This document shows, in pieces, positions 36,350 through 50,258 of a stretch of DNA of 64,000 nt; positions within the stretch are counted from its first letter, which is position 1; every line of letters starts with the position of its first letter. Source of the DNA: Sclerotinia nivalis. Lineage: Eukaryota > Ascomycota > Leotiomycetes > Helotiales > Sclerotiniaceae. The notes under the pieces were generated by a model. The model saw nothing but the letters and a program-made list of their open reading frames with translations. It did not search any database and had not been told where the DNA came from. The stretch spans positions 2,108,001 through 2,172,000 of the forward strand of contig JAPEIS010000007.1 in NCBI GenBank assembly GCA_029531795.1, read 5' to 3'. Made by a program: the position numbers and the translations under genes.

Positions 36350-39300
36350 TTAGATGGGTCCAAAAGGATGGACATTAGGGTCGATGACGGGGATATCGAA
36401 CGGCTCAGATCGGGAGCTCTTGTATCGAAATCCCTGGCAATGTTTCACCTTCTCATCTTCCTCATAATATTCTTTATCATCCGAGGATTCGTCGTCGCTG
36501 CTGTCGACCTTCATCTCATTTTCAGCTCGTTTGGCTGGCCACGGACCAGTATGAGGCTCATATCTTCGGTTCACTTCCATGTAATTGGCGATGCGCTCCT
36601 CAGAGATACCTAAGTCGCGCAGGAGATCTGCACGATCAAACGATACTTCAATCTCAGTCTGATCCTCTTCCTGCATAATGTCGAGGTCATCCCTGGCAGC
36701 TACCGTGTCGGCTCTTAGCTTTTCGAAGTCTATCGAATCCGCCTCGACGACTACGTTGGCAAGTTCTGGTGGAACCTTATATTTTCGGTAGATCTCCTTG
36801 TCTTCTGCATCCAGCATTATGACATCCTCGTCCTCAGCGACCTCAGTGTCTGGTGCATCATCTACTATGATAACCTCGGATGGACCACTTTCCAGCATCT
36901 CCGTGTCCTCATCATCAGAATCATCAGAGTCGTCAGATGCACCAGCTGCGTCAGTAGTATCTTCAAGTGCAGGTAAACCAACGTGCCCATCTGGACCAAC
37001 GTAAGGTTCAATCTTTGCTCCGGATTCTTCGGGACAAGGGATTTCAACTTTGAGTTGATAGTTGGCTTCTCCATCAAAGCCGGAAATATCGTCTTCGACG
37101 GGGGAAGGTGGGGAAGGCTGCTCTACTGTTGCAGAATCATTCGATTCCTCAACTGAAGTGTCCAGTGGGGAAGGCTCATTATCCTCCTTTTCATTTTCAG
37201 AGTGGTTGTCCGAAGCATCATTGATAGATTCAGTGGAGTTCTCAAAGGGCTTGGAGATGGTTTCCGATAGAACCTCGTTTGTGTGGTTCTGCTCAGGAGT
37301 CTCAGCAGGTAAAGTTTCCTGTTGTGTTGCAATTGCATCCAAGGAGGGAGAAGAAGAATCGGGTAATGGTGTGGGTTGTGCAATTTCCTCTCCTTGAGCA
37401 GTCGCCTCAGCTTCTAGTGTCTCAAGTTCCAATTCCAGTTCCTGTTCCAGTTCCTGTTCCTGTTCCAGTTCCAGTTCCTGTTCCAGTTCCTGTTCCTGTT
37501 CCTGTTCCTGTTCCTGTTCCTGTTCCTGTTCCTGTTCCTGTTCCTGTTCCTGTTCCTGTTCCTGTTCCTGTTCCTGTTCCTGTTCCTGTTCCTGTTCCTG
37601 TTCCTGTTCCTGTTCCTGTTCCTGTTCCTGTTCCTGTTCCTGTTCCTGTTCCTGTTCCAGTTCCAGTTCCAGTTCCAGTTCCAATTCCAGTTCCCGTTCC
37701 AATTCCTGTTCAAATTCTGATTCATCAAGACTGCCACTTTCTTCTGGATGGAGAGGAAGCGCTGGAGTTGGATTTGGAGTGGCATCTTTAGGTATGATAA
37801 CATCATCATCCTCATCTTCATCAGACATGTCGGATTCATAGCCTCTGTCCCTAGCAAACTCATACTCTTCTGTAAATCCGCCAATAGTCTTTGGAACTGG
37901 TACATATGTAGTATCTTGATCTGACGGAGAGGGAGCGCTGGTTGCGACAGTAGTATTGGTAATGACAGTTGAGGCAGTGCTGGTAGAAGGGCTGCTTATG
38001 TTCAAATCTTCCTGCTGTGTGGCTAGATTCTCGTTTTCGGTAGAGCCGTCTTCGATTGGAGATTCATCGGTGGTATAGACTGATTGCTGATCTGATGATG
38101 GAACATTGCCAGTTTGGGAAGAAAGGGAAGCTTCGATAGCTAATTGTAATTCTTTTTCGGCCTCAAACGCCTGCTCCAAATCGATCTCGAGTTCCTCAGA
38201 GCCCGTATCTTCTTCCATCGAACTTGGGGAGGGTTGAGGCTTGATAGTTCCTTGGGCATCTCCAAATGTGTTCAATCCATCATTCTCAACCGATTCTCTG
38301 TCCGATTTCACAGCTTGTTTTTTAGATTCTCTGAGAAATCGGCGATTTTCCTGCTGTTGTGCCTTGACTACAGCAGCAACCTTGGGATCAAGGTTAGCCA
38401 TATGCTCATCCATGTCTTTCTCCAACAATGCGTCTTGCTCTGGATCCAGCTCTACCGCAAGACAATGACTTGTTTCGACCACGGGCTTTGGCTGCTTAGG
38501 AACCTCCATCTTGTCCTGCTCTAATTCCTCTTTCATATTGACTTCAGTTCCTTGCAATTTCTTGGCAGATGTAGATTGTGGTGCAGTTGCAAGCTTGTCA
38601 CTATTTTTTTTGTTGTTGACTACTTTCTTTGCTACAGGCTTTGATTTAGCCACGCTCGAAGATCTCGAATTGCGAGGTATTGTATTTGCTACAGCAGTAG
38701 ACTGTAAAGATGATGCAGCTGGCTGTATTGTGGTTTCAACACGAGGAGCAACAGCAGTGCCTCCACGACGGGATTTTGCTCTGTCGGAAATGCTGGTGAA
38801 GGCTGAAGGAGGGCTTTGAGTTGGTTGAGGTGCCATATTAGATGTCGGATTCTGAGATTTCTTAGCGGTTGAGGCGGCTGGAAAAGATTCGAGTCCAGAT
38901 GATATACCTGTCGATGAAGTAGATGAAGATCGGAGTTTAGATGATACAGCTGTTGATGGGTTAGATGAAGAAGCCTGTAAAATCATTAGTCTTGTCTTAA
39001 TATGTGTGATTATAAAGGTTCCCTACAGTCTTTGCATCTTTGTTTCCAACACCCTTCAATTTCTCAGAAATATCTCCACACTGCATAGAACCCTTCTTTA
39101 GTGCTGGCTTCTTGGAAGGTTTAGGAGCACCGAAGTGAAACATATTTTTACTAGTATCCATACGGTACTTTGTCTCCTTTGCAACAGGGGCACGTTTTAC
39201 AGGAGCCTGTTTCATACGTTAGAAAGTTCTGGCCTATAATTCTAGAAAACATTAGAAAGGATGTGAGTGGACGTACGGTGGCAGGCTTTTTGACTTCTTC

Positions 39301-40557
39301 TGTGATCTTCTGTTTCTTTACAGGAACACGTGTTTCTTCCTCCTTTTCCTCTACATGCTTACGCTTGGTAGGAGGATTTTCAAAGTCCATTCTGGCCTTG
39401 GCTGTCTTTTGCTTTTTGGTAGGCTTGAAGATTTCCTCTCCTGAGCTAGAACTATCGTCGTCGGGGTCGAACAACTTGCGCTTAGCTGAAGATGTCTTCA
39501 CATCAGGCTCCTAGACAAATGGTTAGTATATTATTTAATTATCCAAGAAAACGCTAATAACGGGCTGTATTGCAAGGCATACCTTGGGCTTCTGCAAATT
39601 TTGAAGTCTGTTACGGGATTTTGGGGCTTCGGGTTGTGAATTTTTGATATCTCTAGCCTCATTGTTGTTGTTGCCAGATTTCTATCAAAAGATATCAGCA
39701 TGTTATTTCACTAACATAAGAATTTGCTTCGAGTGGGTGAGCCAAGCAAGTGTAGAGATCGAATACGTACCATTTCGTCTTTGCTTTTGTCTGGAGAACG
39801 GCGAGTGGCCCGGGCAGGTGGCTTAACCTTAGTAGTCTTCTAGTTAGAATAATCAGCATGTCATTCTGGTTGCAAATTGTTTCATGGTCTAAGTCCGCAT
39901 TCTAATTCATGGGGGAAAATTAGGAACGGCTCGAGATGGGAATTCAACATACATTGCTGGCTGGCGCATGTCTTTGGTTTTGGTTGCTGTTATCCATGCG
40001 ACCAGTGAACACCACCTCATCTTCATCGCTGTCAATTTCGCCCTCTTCCTTCTCTGCCATCTCGCGTTTCTTCTTAGCGGCGGCAACAGCTTCTTCTTGG
40101 GCTTTCTTCTCGGCTTTTGAGGTTCCCTTAACCTTACTGATACGAGGGAGGGAGCTCATAGCAATGGGCTTAGCAGGGCTCTGGATACTATTATCAGCAC
40201 AGAGCAACTAGTCATATATAATAATGGCACGACATACTGAGTTAAGAGCTTGATTTTCAGGCTTTTTGGCAGTGGATGTGGCAATCTTTGCGGCAGGTTT
40301 ACTAGCCAACTGCAGATGATAATTAGTATCTAACCATAATACTATGGTTCCAAGTCAAATAAAAGTTCTTACATCGCGTGCTCTCTTCTTCTCAGCCTCC
40401 TCACGACGGTCCTTGAGTTCTTGAAGTTTGGCATTGCGTTGTTGAGCCTATCCCGTTAGTATTCAAACTGTTTCTTGCTTGAGCTAGAGGTAAATGAAAA
40501 CCAGAAGCAATCAAGAGTCAGAATGCGTACCTTTCCGTTTGCACGTTGGGAAGGCAT
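36350..40557 (-). CDS. Large acidic disordered protein with Glu-Gln repeat (nine exons)
   Basis: Unrecognised family. Exons: 40531-40557, 40373-40447, 40238-40309, 39953-40180, 39771-39839, 39583-39681, 39277-39510, 39027-39206 and 36350-38974, all joined in phase 0, giving 1202 residues. The start MPSQRANGK is a 27-nt first exon. The N-terminal third is Lys/Ala/Pro-rich with acidic patches (EEGEIDSDEDEVVFTG) and basic KRK clusters typical of nuclear proteins. Then come Ser/Thr-rich stretches, a motif-like segment MFHFGAPKPSKKP, and a Glu/Gln block of about 80 residues encoded by the hexanucleotide repeat. The C terminus is more ordered: YRKYKVPPELANVVVEAD, FDRADLLRDLGISEERIANY and HPFGPI at the end. 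Nuclear location and a chromatin or RNA role are only guesses. Short exons could permit in-frame exon skipping. Confidence 0.75.
37435..37715. repeat. Hexanucleotide repeat TTCCTG (CAGGAA on the coding strand)
   Basis: An uninterrupted array of TTCCTG units runs from about 37487 to 37657 (about 28 units), with imperfect TTCCAG-containing units on both flanks. On the minus strand it encodes alternating Gln-Glu. Each unit is two codons, so length change would not shift the frame. Confidence 0.93.
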
Positions 40558-43333
40558 TTTGAATGGATAAATATTACTTTGAGAAGTAAAATTAAGCGGT
40601 GATGAAAAGAATTGGTACTCCTTGATTACTTGAGAAGTAATGAGTAAAGGTTATTGATTTGGTAATGTAGGATAACAAAAGTGTTTTCAAAATGGTATTC
40701 TGGTAAGAAGATTTCTGGTTGGGAATTTCTTGCAGAATGCGAACGAGATGATGTTGAAAATATTTGGAGGATGGGGTGTGGGAGTACCTATAAGCAAAAA
40801 AGGTACCTCGCAGACGATTTATCTACGGCTTTTTTCTGAGACACTACAAACTTGTTGGCTGTATTGAATATTTACAGTTCACGACCAAAACCGTATTCAA
40901 TTCGCAAGTTATGGTGAATCTCGATGCCGTATAGGAACGAATTATTGAGCCAAGGGGGTCGAGTTACCAATCGACATGACACTCTTGTTTTCCACAGTAC
41001 TGTAGCAGAGAATCTTTGATACTTGTTGCCTTGAAAGGCAAACTCAATTTCCAAGTTATACATAAGAATATCGATGCCCTGCTGGCACCGAACTGAACTA
41101 TTGCGCGATTAGATTTGAAGAAACCGTCGGCTAACTTCAATATCCACTCTCCTACAACGAATAACCGAACCTATCAAGGAGAAGAGTTGACTTGGTATTC
41201 AATCAGATTCCAAATGTACTAGAAACTACATCACCCATTCTGCCACCACCAAATGAAGTTGTAGCTTTAGAGTTCATTTTTTGAAGCTAGTGCGAGAGAT
41301 TGACTATCCGAACAGCTCGCTTTTATGACTCGTGGATGATCATGCTATATATGGAACTTCATGGAAGAATATATACCATACAACAATAACTCTTATTTTG
41401 CCTTGTTTCCAAGAACCCGCTGTACCAGGCGTAAATATTGCTCTTCTCACCGCACCATTCTCACTCAGGCCGTATGCAAGTATGCATTGAAACTCAGAGC
41501 AACTCTATTTGCGCACCATCACACTATGCGTCGCGCAAGAACAAAAGACAGAGAGAGCGCATGCCATCACGGAATTGCAGAATTTGAAAAGGTGGTTATC
41601 CTTGATTCTCATGTATCTCTACGGTTTTCCGACTTATAGCCTATCAGCCTCCTTAAAGTAATCTCGAGTGTCCTTCCAATGCTGGATCCGCTTCGAAATA
41701 TCACCTTGCCCCCTCGACATCAACTTCAGCGAGAATAGATAGTGCAATATATGACATATTCGACCTGCTCCATCCAAACACAAGTTGCTTCCCTGGGAGT
41801 TTTTACTCAATAATCATAACTGTATTTCGAACACCGGTACCTAGATTGAAGAGACTTGCGCCTAACAGCTGAATTGTGAAAGTTGACCCGATTAATCTGA
41901 CTGCAAGCGATGGGCAAAGTTGATTTTCATATTCCATTTTACAGGAACACCTTCTGGGTACTAATAGTTCATTCCTAGAAGGTACCAAGTGGACGAGATG
42001 TTTTTCCATCAACACCTAAATACGGACTTTCCACTACACATTCCTCAGCTATGGATAGGCTGTGATCCGTTTGTGCTTCATTGATAATGTCCAGCTTAAT
42101 CATACTTTGTCTAGTCAAGCCGGGCTCATGTTGGATCATTTCATTTTTCTTCGAGCCTTCATGTCTGTGATGATGGGATGGATCGGGGATACCCTCAACA
42201 CCAGAACAGCGCAGTGATAGATGATACGATGTGTCCTGGGAATTTCCTGAACGGATCATTGCGAGTTATCCTCAGACAAAGCCCTCTACCTAGAGACCAC
42301 TCCGTCGGCCAATAGCGTGCCTTTCGTCTTTGAATATATACATCCAGCAAGATTTTCCCGAACATAAACATTCCGCTGTTCTGTATACATTGCGATAAGG
42401 ACAAACTAAAGACAAGATAGATAGTGCTATGCAAGAAATTGTCAAGAGATACACATTACGCATCGATGGGTGGCTGACAGTTCATGGTTGACGATTGTAA
42501 GCGGCTAAGCCTGTACAAATTCTATGTTTTCAAGCATGACGCTAGAATGGTTTTCGCTTGCTCCGAGTCAATCCTCGTTGAAATTGATGTGTAGAATGAC
42601 ACCTGGAAGATTGGCGCACGTCGATGGATAGCTCTGATGTTGTAAGCCATGGTCGCGTTTGCCAAAAAGCCCAGCCCACGAAGGAAATCATAGTAAAAAT
42701 TACCATTGCCTCTCATAATCTCAATTGCATGGTAATTATGTGGCATTATGTGATCTGATTTGCTCCTGGTGCCACAGAGTAGATAGATCTAGGTAGGAAG
42801 CAAAAGCACATTGATCTGAAGTATGGTTGAGGACGCGGTTGGTTTTAAGTTTAAGGTCTGCGGAGATTATGATGATTGACTATACCTATTTCGTACTAGT
42901 GTCACACAATGCGCCCACTTTCTTACTGCCCTCGAGTAATTCCCAAAACAAATTTCAATGAAGGAGCAATCGAGTTCTTGACTCCTTTTTCTTCATAGGG
43001 TCGATGCCGGGAAAGAAGTCATTATGTCCCGAAAATTCTTCGTCCTAGTCAGTGCGACCTTCCGGCCTTCCTGAAGGTTACTGGGTTGCAATCCTATGCG
43101 ATGCGGGACAATTAGATTTCAGAGCAATCAAAGGTTACAGGAACGAAAAACAAAGAGATGAGTTGGATAGTGTTTGAGGTTTGTAACTTGGTATGTGATG
43201 CATAAGTGGTATATGGTAAGAACAATCACAAAAATATAATTCCGCAGCAGACTTCAGAACTCAACTATATACATCCATCCTACAGTTTTGTGTATCAACA
43301 ATCCCCATTGAATCCAAGCTAGCAATGACTTCC
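40558..43333. other. Intergenic 2.8 kb between acidic protein gene and GH10
   Basis: No gene recognised. The left part is the upstream region of the acidic protein gene. An imperfect direct repeat is visible: a segment near 40898-40950 and another near 41040-41100 share a caagttat..atctcgatgcc-like stretch. Open frames at 41361-41639 and elsewhere on the minus strand lack motifs. Confidence 0.4.
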
Positions 43334-44923
<1,590 letters not shown>

Positions 44924-45010
44924 ATTGTCTGGTAGAAGGTATGATGAATCAAGAAATGTAATTATTTGAATATTGGAGAGAACGAGCGAGACTTTAGCAC
45001 GAGGTTCTTG

Positions 45011-45018
45011 ATTATATA
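45011..45018 (-). promoter_or_regulatory. TATA box of the GH10 gene
   Basis: TATATAAT on the minus strand, about 90 bp upstream of the GH10 start codon. Confidence 0.6.
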
Positions 45019-47121
45019 GATACTCCAAGATTACACAGTTCCGTTTCAAGATATTAGCCAAGATGGGAGAAAGGAACAATCGAACACAAGCATTAGAGAA
45101 CCCCGACTTCTAGGATCAGTAGCACCATCAATCAAATCTCCTTTTCCCGTACTTCCGGATGACATAGGCTAATATCATATATTACGTTACTAGACCATCA
45201 ATGCAAGAACTATCACAACTCGTGATGTCAAAATCAGAGTTCTTTCATCTGTTGTGATTATAAGGGCGGCTCGGGTGTTGAGCACCCCGCAAACGCCAAG
45301 ATTAGTGGAGGATACACTAAGAAAAGAGCCTAAATTGAAAACACTGTTGTCATTAACATGAGTTTTAGCTTATTTTAGGTATGATCCATAATGCTTAGCC
45401 AAGCTATAATGTAGCTGGATTAATTCCCGATGTAGAGCTGCCATAAAAGATCGTCCTATAGGGTTGTTCTTATGAAGGGGTGAAGATGAAGTATGCCTTT
45501 TAATTTGTACTTTGACCAATCTCAGCATATTCCAGGGTATTTAAAAATGAGACACGTTGTCGGAGATGATTTCCTTGCCAGTAATATATATTTGCTATGG
45601 ATGAAAAGTGGTATCGCGATATATTGTGCCAGGTATGGCAATGTTCTAACTTGGTCCAGTCCTCATTCAAATGTCGAGTTCTCAGAGACCACGTATTGCC
45701 ACATCTTGAACTGCAGATATATTGCAATCTCACCTTGAGTTGAGGACACAACTTGCAACAGTGCAGATGTTAACTTGGTAGTCATGTGAAAAGGAAAGAC
45801 ACGAGGATGCAAATAGCATGCGATCTATTAACTTTTAAAAAAAAAATTCCTAAAAAGGAGCGAAATTGAGGAGAATAAATGGTTTGCTGGTTTCGGGGTC
45901 TGCTCGAGCTGTTGTAGTACACCCGTGTCAAGGTTAGAGCACTAGTAAGAGCAGTGGAACCTCATCGGCTTAATTATTGAGGTTCTTAATGGGATGAATA
46001 ATATATGTGTATATTGTACAGAGTATATAGATGTGAAAACTCTGATCTGGCCTATATAATGCTTGCTTATTCAGCATAATCCCTGACAGCCCGGCTGACC
46101 TAGACTTGGGCTTACGGGCTTGGCCCCGGCACTCTGACGATAGCATCCGAACCTTGCAACCATCGAAAAAAGACTTGCTGACATTTTGGCGGTATCGTCA
46201 ACTTGAAACCTTACAAATGCACAACTATCGCTTTGGACGAAACGAAGGGCCATCAGATTTCTTTCGATGGTCTTGATTGAGGTTACTTGTGGTTTAGAGA
46301 GCCTGCAGACACTGGCTGACCGAGCAGGAAGAACGAACAGTAGTGACAATCAGAGACAATGATCGACCAGCAAACTTTTGCAGGTATTGTGAGTAATTTT
46401 ATGGTACAACAGCACAATCCGACAAGTGTCTTCGTCTCTGTCCACCAACTTATGCCAGAATCATTGATTTTTACAGGCAGTCGCATAGTGTAGTATTGTG
46501 CTGCGAACGACCCTACCGCGGCACCACGACATCGCGATATCTTTCTAGCAAACATTTTGAGCCACAACAATGAGTACAATGGAGATTGTCTATGAGGACG
46601 GAAAGGTTTGAAGTATATTTTCTCTGCAGGTACCTGTGTGGTGCGCCTTGCGTTCTTTGGTAAAAGATGCAGAGTGTATGGTGAAGGATTCACGACTCAA
46701 ATCTCTTCAATTCGCCAGGACACATCCAAAAAACGGTAGTGAAATAAACAATATGGTAGAAATAATTGGGGCGTAACCGATGTAAAAAATTTGGATGAAC
46801 TATTGACAAACAATTTTACTGTGAATGTTTAGAACACAGGATATCGCAGTTGAAGGAATTCATAGATTTGTCCGACCAAGGAATTTGAGCCGGTTGTGTG
46901 ACACATGCCTGGCCTGATTCCGAAAATTTAGCATTCAAATTTCAACTGCAAGAAGGTTTGGTTAAGGCTACCAACTATGAGTAACGCTGAAGCATTTCCT
47001 TTGAAAGCCATTAATTAAAAATTACCATATTGGAGTAATGGGGAGCTGAAATATTTTATCGCATAGAAATGTAAAATATATATTCAAACATTTCCCGATA
47101 AGGCATAAATCGGCGAAACCA
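45019..47121. other. Intergenic between GH10 and tRNA-Ser
   Basis: No gene recognised. Contains the GH10 upstream region and an A9-10 run near 45836-45846. Overlapping minus-strand frames at 46071-46349 and 46283-46693 are not supported by motifs. Confidence 0.4.
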
Positions 47122-47218
47122 GGCACTTTGGCGGAGTGGTTAACGCGATGCCCTGCTACTGTATAAACAGAGTCAGGCATTTCCCTCGGGAGCGTGTGTT
47201 CGAATCACACAGGTGTCG
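47122..47218 (+). tRNA. tRNA-Ser(GCU) with a 16-nt intron
   Basis: Acceptor stem GGCACTT pairs with AGGTGTC (G-C, G-U, C-G, A-U, C-G, U-G, U-A) and the discriminator is G, as in serine tRNAs. The anticodon stem ATGCC/GGCAT holds the loop CTGCTA, giving anticodon GCT at 47155-47157 for AGC/AGU codons. A 16-nt intron (47159-47174) follows position 37, the canonical site. A long class II variable arm (CCCTCGGGAG) and T arm GTGTG-TTCGAAT-CACAC follow. Downstream T runs from 47219 serve as the Pol III terminator. The mature length of 81 nt without CCA fits. Confidence 0.93.
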
Positions 47219-47237
47219 TTTTGGTTTTTTTAAACAT
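47219..47237 (+). terminator. RNA polymerase III terminator
   Basis: TTTT at once after the tRNA discriminator, followed by a longer T7 run, the standard Pol III stop signal. Confidence 0.8.
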
Positions 47238-48339
47238 TTTTCTTCTTCTTTATTTTCACTCCCAAAATTATTTCCTGATTTTTTTTTTTGGCTTTTATAT
47301 CTTTTTCTATTTTTACAATCCCTGTTCACTTATATGCGGAATGTCTTAGTTCGCATGTGGGGTCGCCCACCCCTGCGAAAAGCGCATGGTAACTGACCCC
47401 TTTTCATATTCGCTTGTTTACACGGAGTGTTGTAATCCACACTACCACTGCTCTTTATTTTTTGTAACAAACGGTAAAGTGAAAAACAAATTGAATAAAC
47501 AAATGGTTTCTTCAATAATGGCTTCTAGACTCTTTTTTACTGGGAAGATACAGTTTAGTAAGTTCCATAAGTGTCTCCGCTTATATTTCTTCGGCGTTAT
47601 TGTGAGTTTCGCGACAGGCTTGAGGAATTCCATACGCCCTCTCTGAGCAGGAGCAATCATGAATACAATTTTTTTAGAGAGTCTGTGGATTCCAACAATT
47701 CGACTACCCTGTCGACAACAATTTGCGACTCGCCCTCGCCAATTTGTCATCACAAAGCTACACATCATATCTAATGTGGGTTGCGGCATTGCTTCTATTA
47801 CTGTAGTGGAAGTGACTAGGACTAATATGCTAAATGCTTACAGTATCCTTCATATGTTCATCTCTAGTTTGTATCCCTGAAGTGAATGCATCGTCTGAAT
47901 AATAGGATGGTATTTGAGCTTTTTAATTTCAGTTTTCGGTTCATTCCTGCCATGAATGTTATTTAAAAACCCCCTAGTGGAAACGAGTGGCCAAAAAAAT
48001 GACGTATTAGCTTTTTTTCTTGGTTGCCAGCGGACAACTTTGAATCAAACGCCCTAGTTTTGAATCAACCATTTACGTTTGATATAATTATTTAGGTGGA
48101 TTTGTTTGCATATTGCTGTTTTTAAGGATATTGATCTATGAGTGTATTGCTTGGTACACTGTACAAGTGAATTGCTGTCAACTTTAACGGTGTCACACAG
48201 TTCGAAATAGAGTGGTTGTGTAAGATTCTAAGAGGGACTCTATGTAAGGAGTTAGTTCCCGGGCTCCACTTTGCATCTATGTTCATTTCAATTCAGTCAA
48301 CCCTACTACTTTTACTAGCCTCGAGAAATTTGTGGCATC
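47238..48339. other. AT-rich intergenic region
   Basis: T-rich DNA with no recognised gene. Overlapping frames at 47386-47880 on both strands lack motifs. Confidence 0.45.
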
Positions 48340-49405
48340 ATGTACTCATTCTTTCATCAGACGTGCCGCTTCAAAAACTGTCTTTCACATTTCTTTAATG
48401 CACTGGTAATTTATTCTGTACTCATATCACGCGTCTTAGGGGCTGAGTTCGACGCTTCTTCTCCGTCTGCATGTATTTGTAGAAGTACTACCATTGCTAG
48501 TACAAGCTCCAGCTTTGGCTGCTCAATTACGGGGACTTCTTCAATTTTGTCAAATACGGAAGCCCATGATCTCAGCTCTGCCATTGTGACTACCTTACTC
48601 TCACGATCGAGTAACATTAGCTCCTCCTCATGTTCAAACAAAACGATTACATCCACTTCACTTATATCTGCCACCTCCGTGACTTCATTACCAACTTCAA
48701 TACCCTCAAATTCTTCAGCTATACAAACGAACTTTTCAAGCTCCGCGACGCCAACCTCTGTCGCTCTGGCAAAACCGGCATGCAATTCTATGGTCAATTG
48801 CTTCATGAGTCTTAATGATATGAATACTACAATTGCCACATTCTGTTCCGAGGCTGTCGTACAACATGTGCAATATAGAAATAGCTGATCGATAGATCGA
48901 ATGTATAACAATAATTCAAGTCTTGAAGTTGATATATCTATGGAGTGGCCGTCTGGGGTAGATATCACACAAAATTACTCCTAAAAGCGACCGACAGTAC
49001 ACACTAGAAGTCTGTACTATCAGTGTCACAGAATACTAGAAGTGGTACGATTCTGGATTGAGATTTTTTATACAACCAATCAGCCTGAAGGGTGGTGTCG
49101 CAAAAGAGATCTGGGGGTCTATGTTTGATAATGGCAGCACAAACGATAGTAGAGAATGGCTTGTACTCGGAGAGCCTTATCAATTTAATAATACGGCACT
49201 ACCTAATCCTATTATCATCACTCCTGTAGCTGGTGGTCTTTCCAGCAATTATATTCAATTTGAGTTTGGCGCTCAGCTATGGACTACCAATAACACAATC
49301 GGGATACCATACTATAAAACCGACGATTTCCAAAATTTTCCCGAGGATAATAAAGTTTCTGTGAGGACTCCCCTACCTTATAGGTTGCGATATGAGTTAG
49401 CATGA
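48340..49405 (+). CDS. Putative secreted Ser/Thr-rich protein (model uncertain)
   Basis: Two coding-looking pieces. The first (48340 to about 48860) begins MYSFFHQTCRFKNC with a hydrophobic stretch (NALVIYSVLISRVLGAEF) that could be a signal sequence, followed by a Ser/Thr-rich region with many Asn-X-Ser/Thr sites. The second (about 49040-49405) reads WYDSGLRFFIQPISLKGGVA and EWLVLGEPYQFNN, ending TPLPYRLRYELA; its patterned Trp, Gly and Asp residues look like a real folded domain seen in fungal secreted glycoproteins. An in-frame TAG at 49037-49039 directly before the second piece suggests it starts after an acceptor there. A donor near 48858 (GTACAA) is possible. The family is not recognised, and the two parts may be separate genes or a decayed one. 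Confidence 0.4.
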
Positions 49406-50258
49406 ATCGACTAGTTCTACAAAGTGACCTGTTCTTTTTACTGTTAGCAAAGATGATGGGATATTGGAGTGTTTCCGCGAGGTTAGGTTGTAATTTATGA
49501 ATTATTATTTGGATTAGTTACGTAAAGAACGTATGAGAAAATGTGAGATGTAGATCAACCAAGGCAAAGAAAGAGTTAGGACTTGGTTTAAAAATAATTT
49601 CATTTGTGAAAATCATTTACAATAAAGAATTGTTTCTAGCTATTCTGCCTTTGATCGTGGTCCATGGATCACTTGTGAATTAAGGTGGTTCTCAAACGCG
49701 GGGATTGACCTAACCTATTTGCATAATTCGTGTAGATAAGAGACACATAGAAGTTCATTGAATGCGCCCTTATTGTGATAAATCCGGTTGACTTGGTATT
49801 GGTGGACATTCGGGTCTTCTGAGAAATTTTGCTTGGATATTAGATGTTTTCATATTTTCTCCTAGAGATCAACCACTTTCATAAGGATATGCTTCTCAAA
49901 TGTGTCAGTTTATGGATTCTTAATGTTTAAAATGTGCCGTGATGGAAAAAAGCTCGGGATCACCAGAAGTGTCAGGAATATTCAGGCTGAGATACCATCG
50001 TTTTCACTTGTTTAAAATTAAAAGATACCCTGATTCCAATGAATTAATTTCCCTAAAAGCTTACAAATGTGAAGTTCTCCAGCTCCAAGCACACATCAAT
50101 TCTAAAACACAACTTATAACCCGCAAACTAGACCTAACTAAACCCCGACCCTACTCAAGCCACATTAATCCCCATACAATTCATCTTCATCTCTTGCAAC
50201 GTCCGCATACCCTCATATCCACAATCACTCCACCACTCATTCCAAAACCACACTCCAT
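49406..50258. other. Intergenic region
   Basis: No gene recognised. It holds the 3' flanks of two convergent genes. The right part (about 50090-50240) is C/A-rich on the plus strand and G-poor. Confidence 0.45.

Noticed and set aside
37279..37905. Pro-Val and Asn-Arg repeat frames across the hexanucleotide array
   Set aside because: Alternative-frame readings of the TTCCTG repeat; the Glu-Gln frame belongs to a long open exon with intact splice sites.
41361..41639. 92-codon plus-strand frame
   Set aside because: No motif, unusual composition, and no splice partner found.
46071..46693. Overlapping minus-strand frames
   Set aside because: No conserved pattern, and they overlap in conflicting frames.
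48411..48968. Minus-strand 185-codon frame rich in Glu and Val
   Set aside because: It is the mirror of the Ser/Thr-rich plus-strand frame, which has a signal-like N terminus and glycosylation sites. The choice is not certain, but the plus frame is better.
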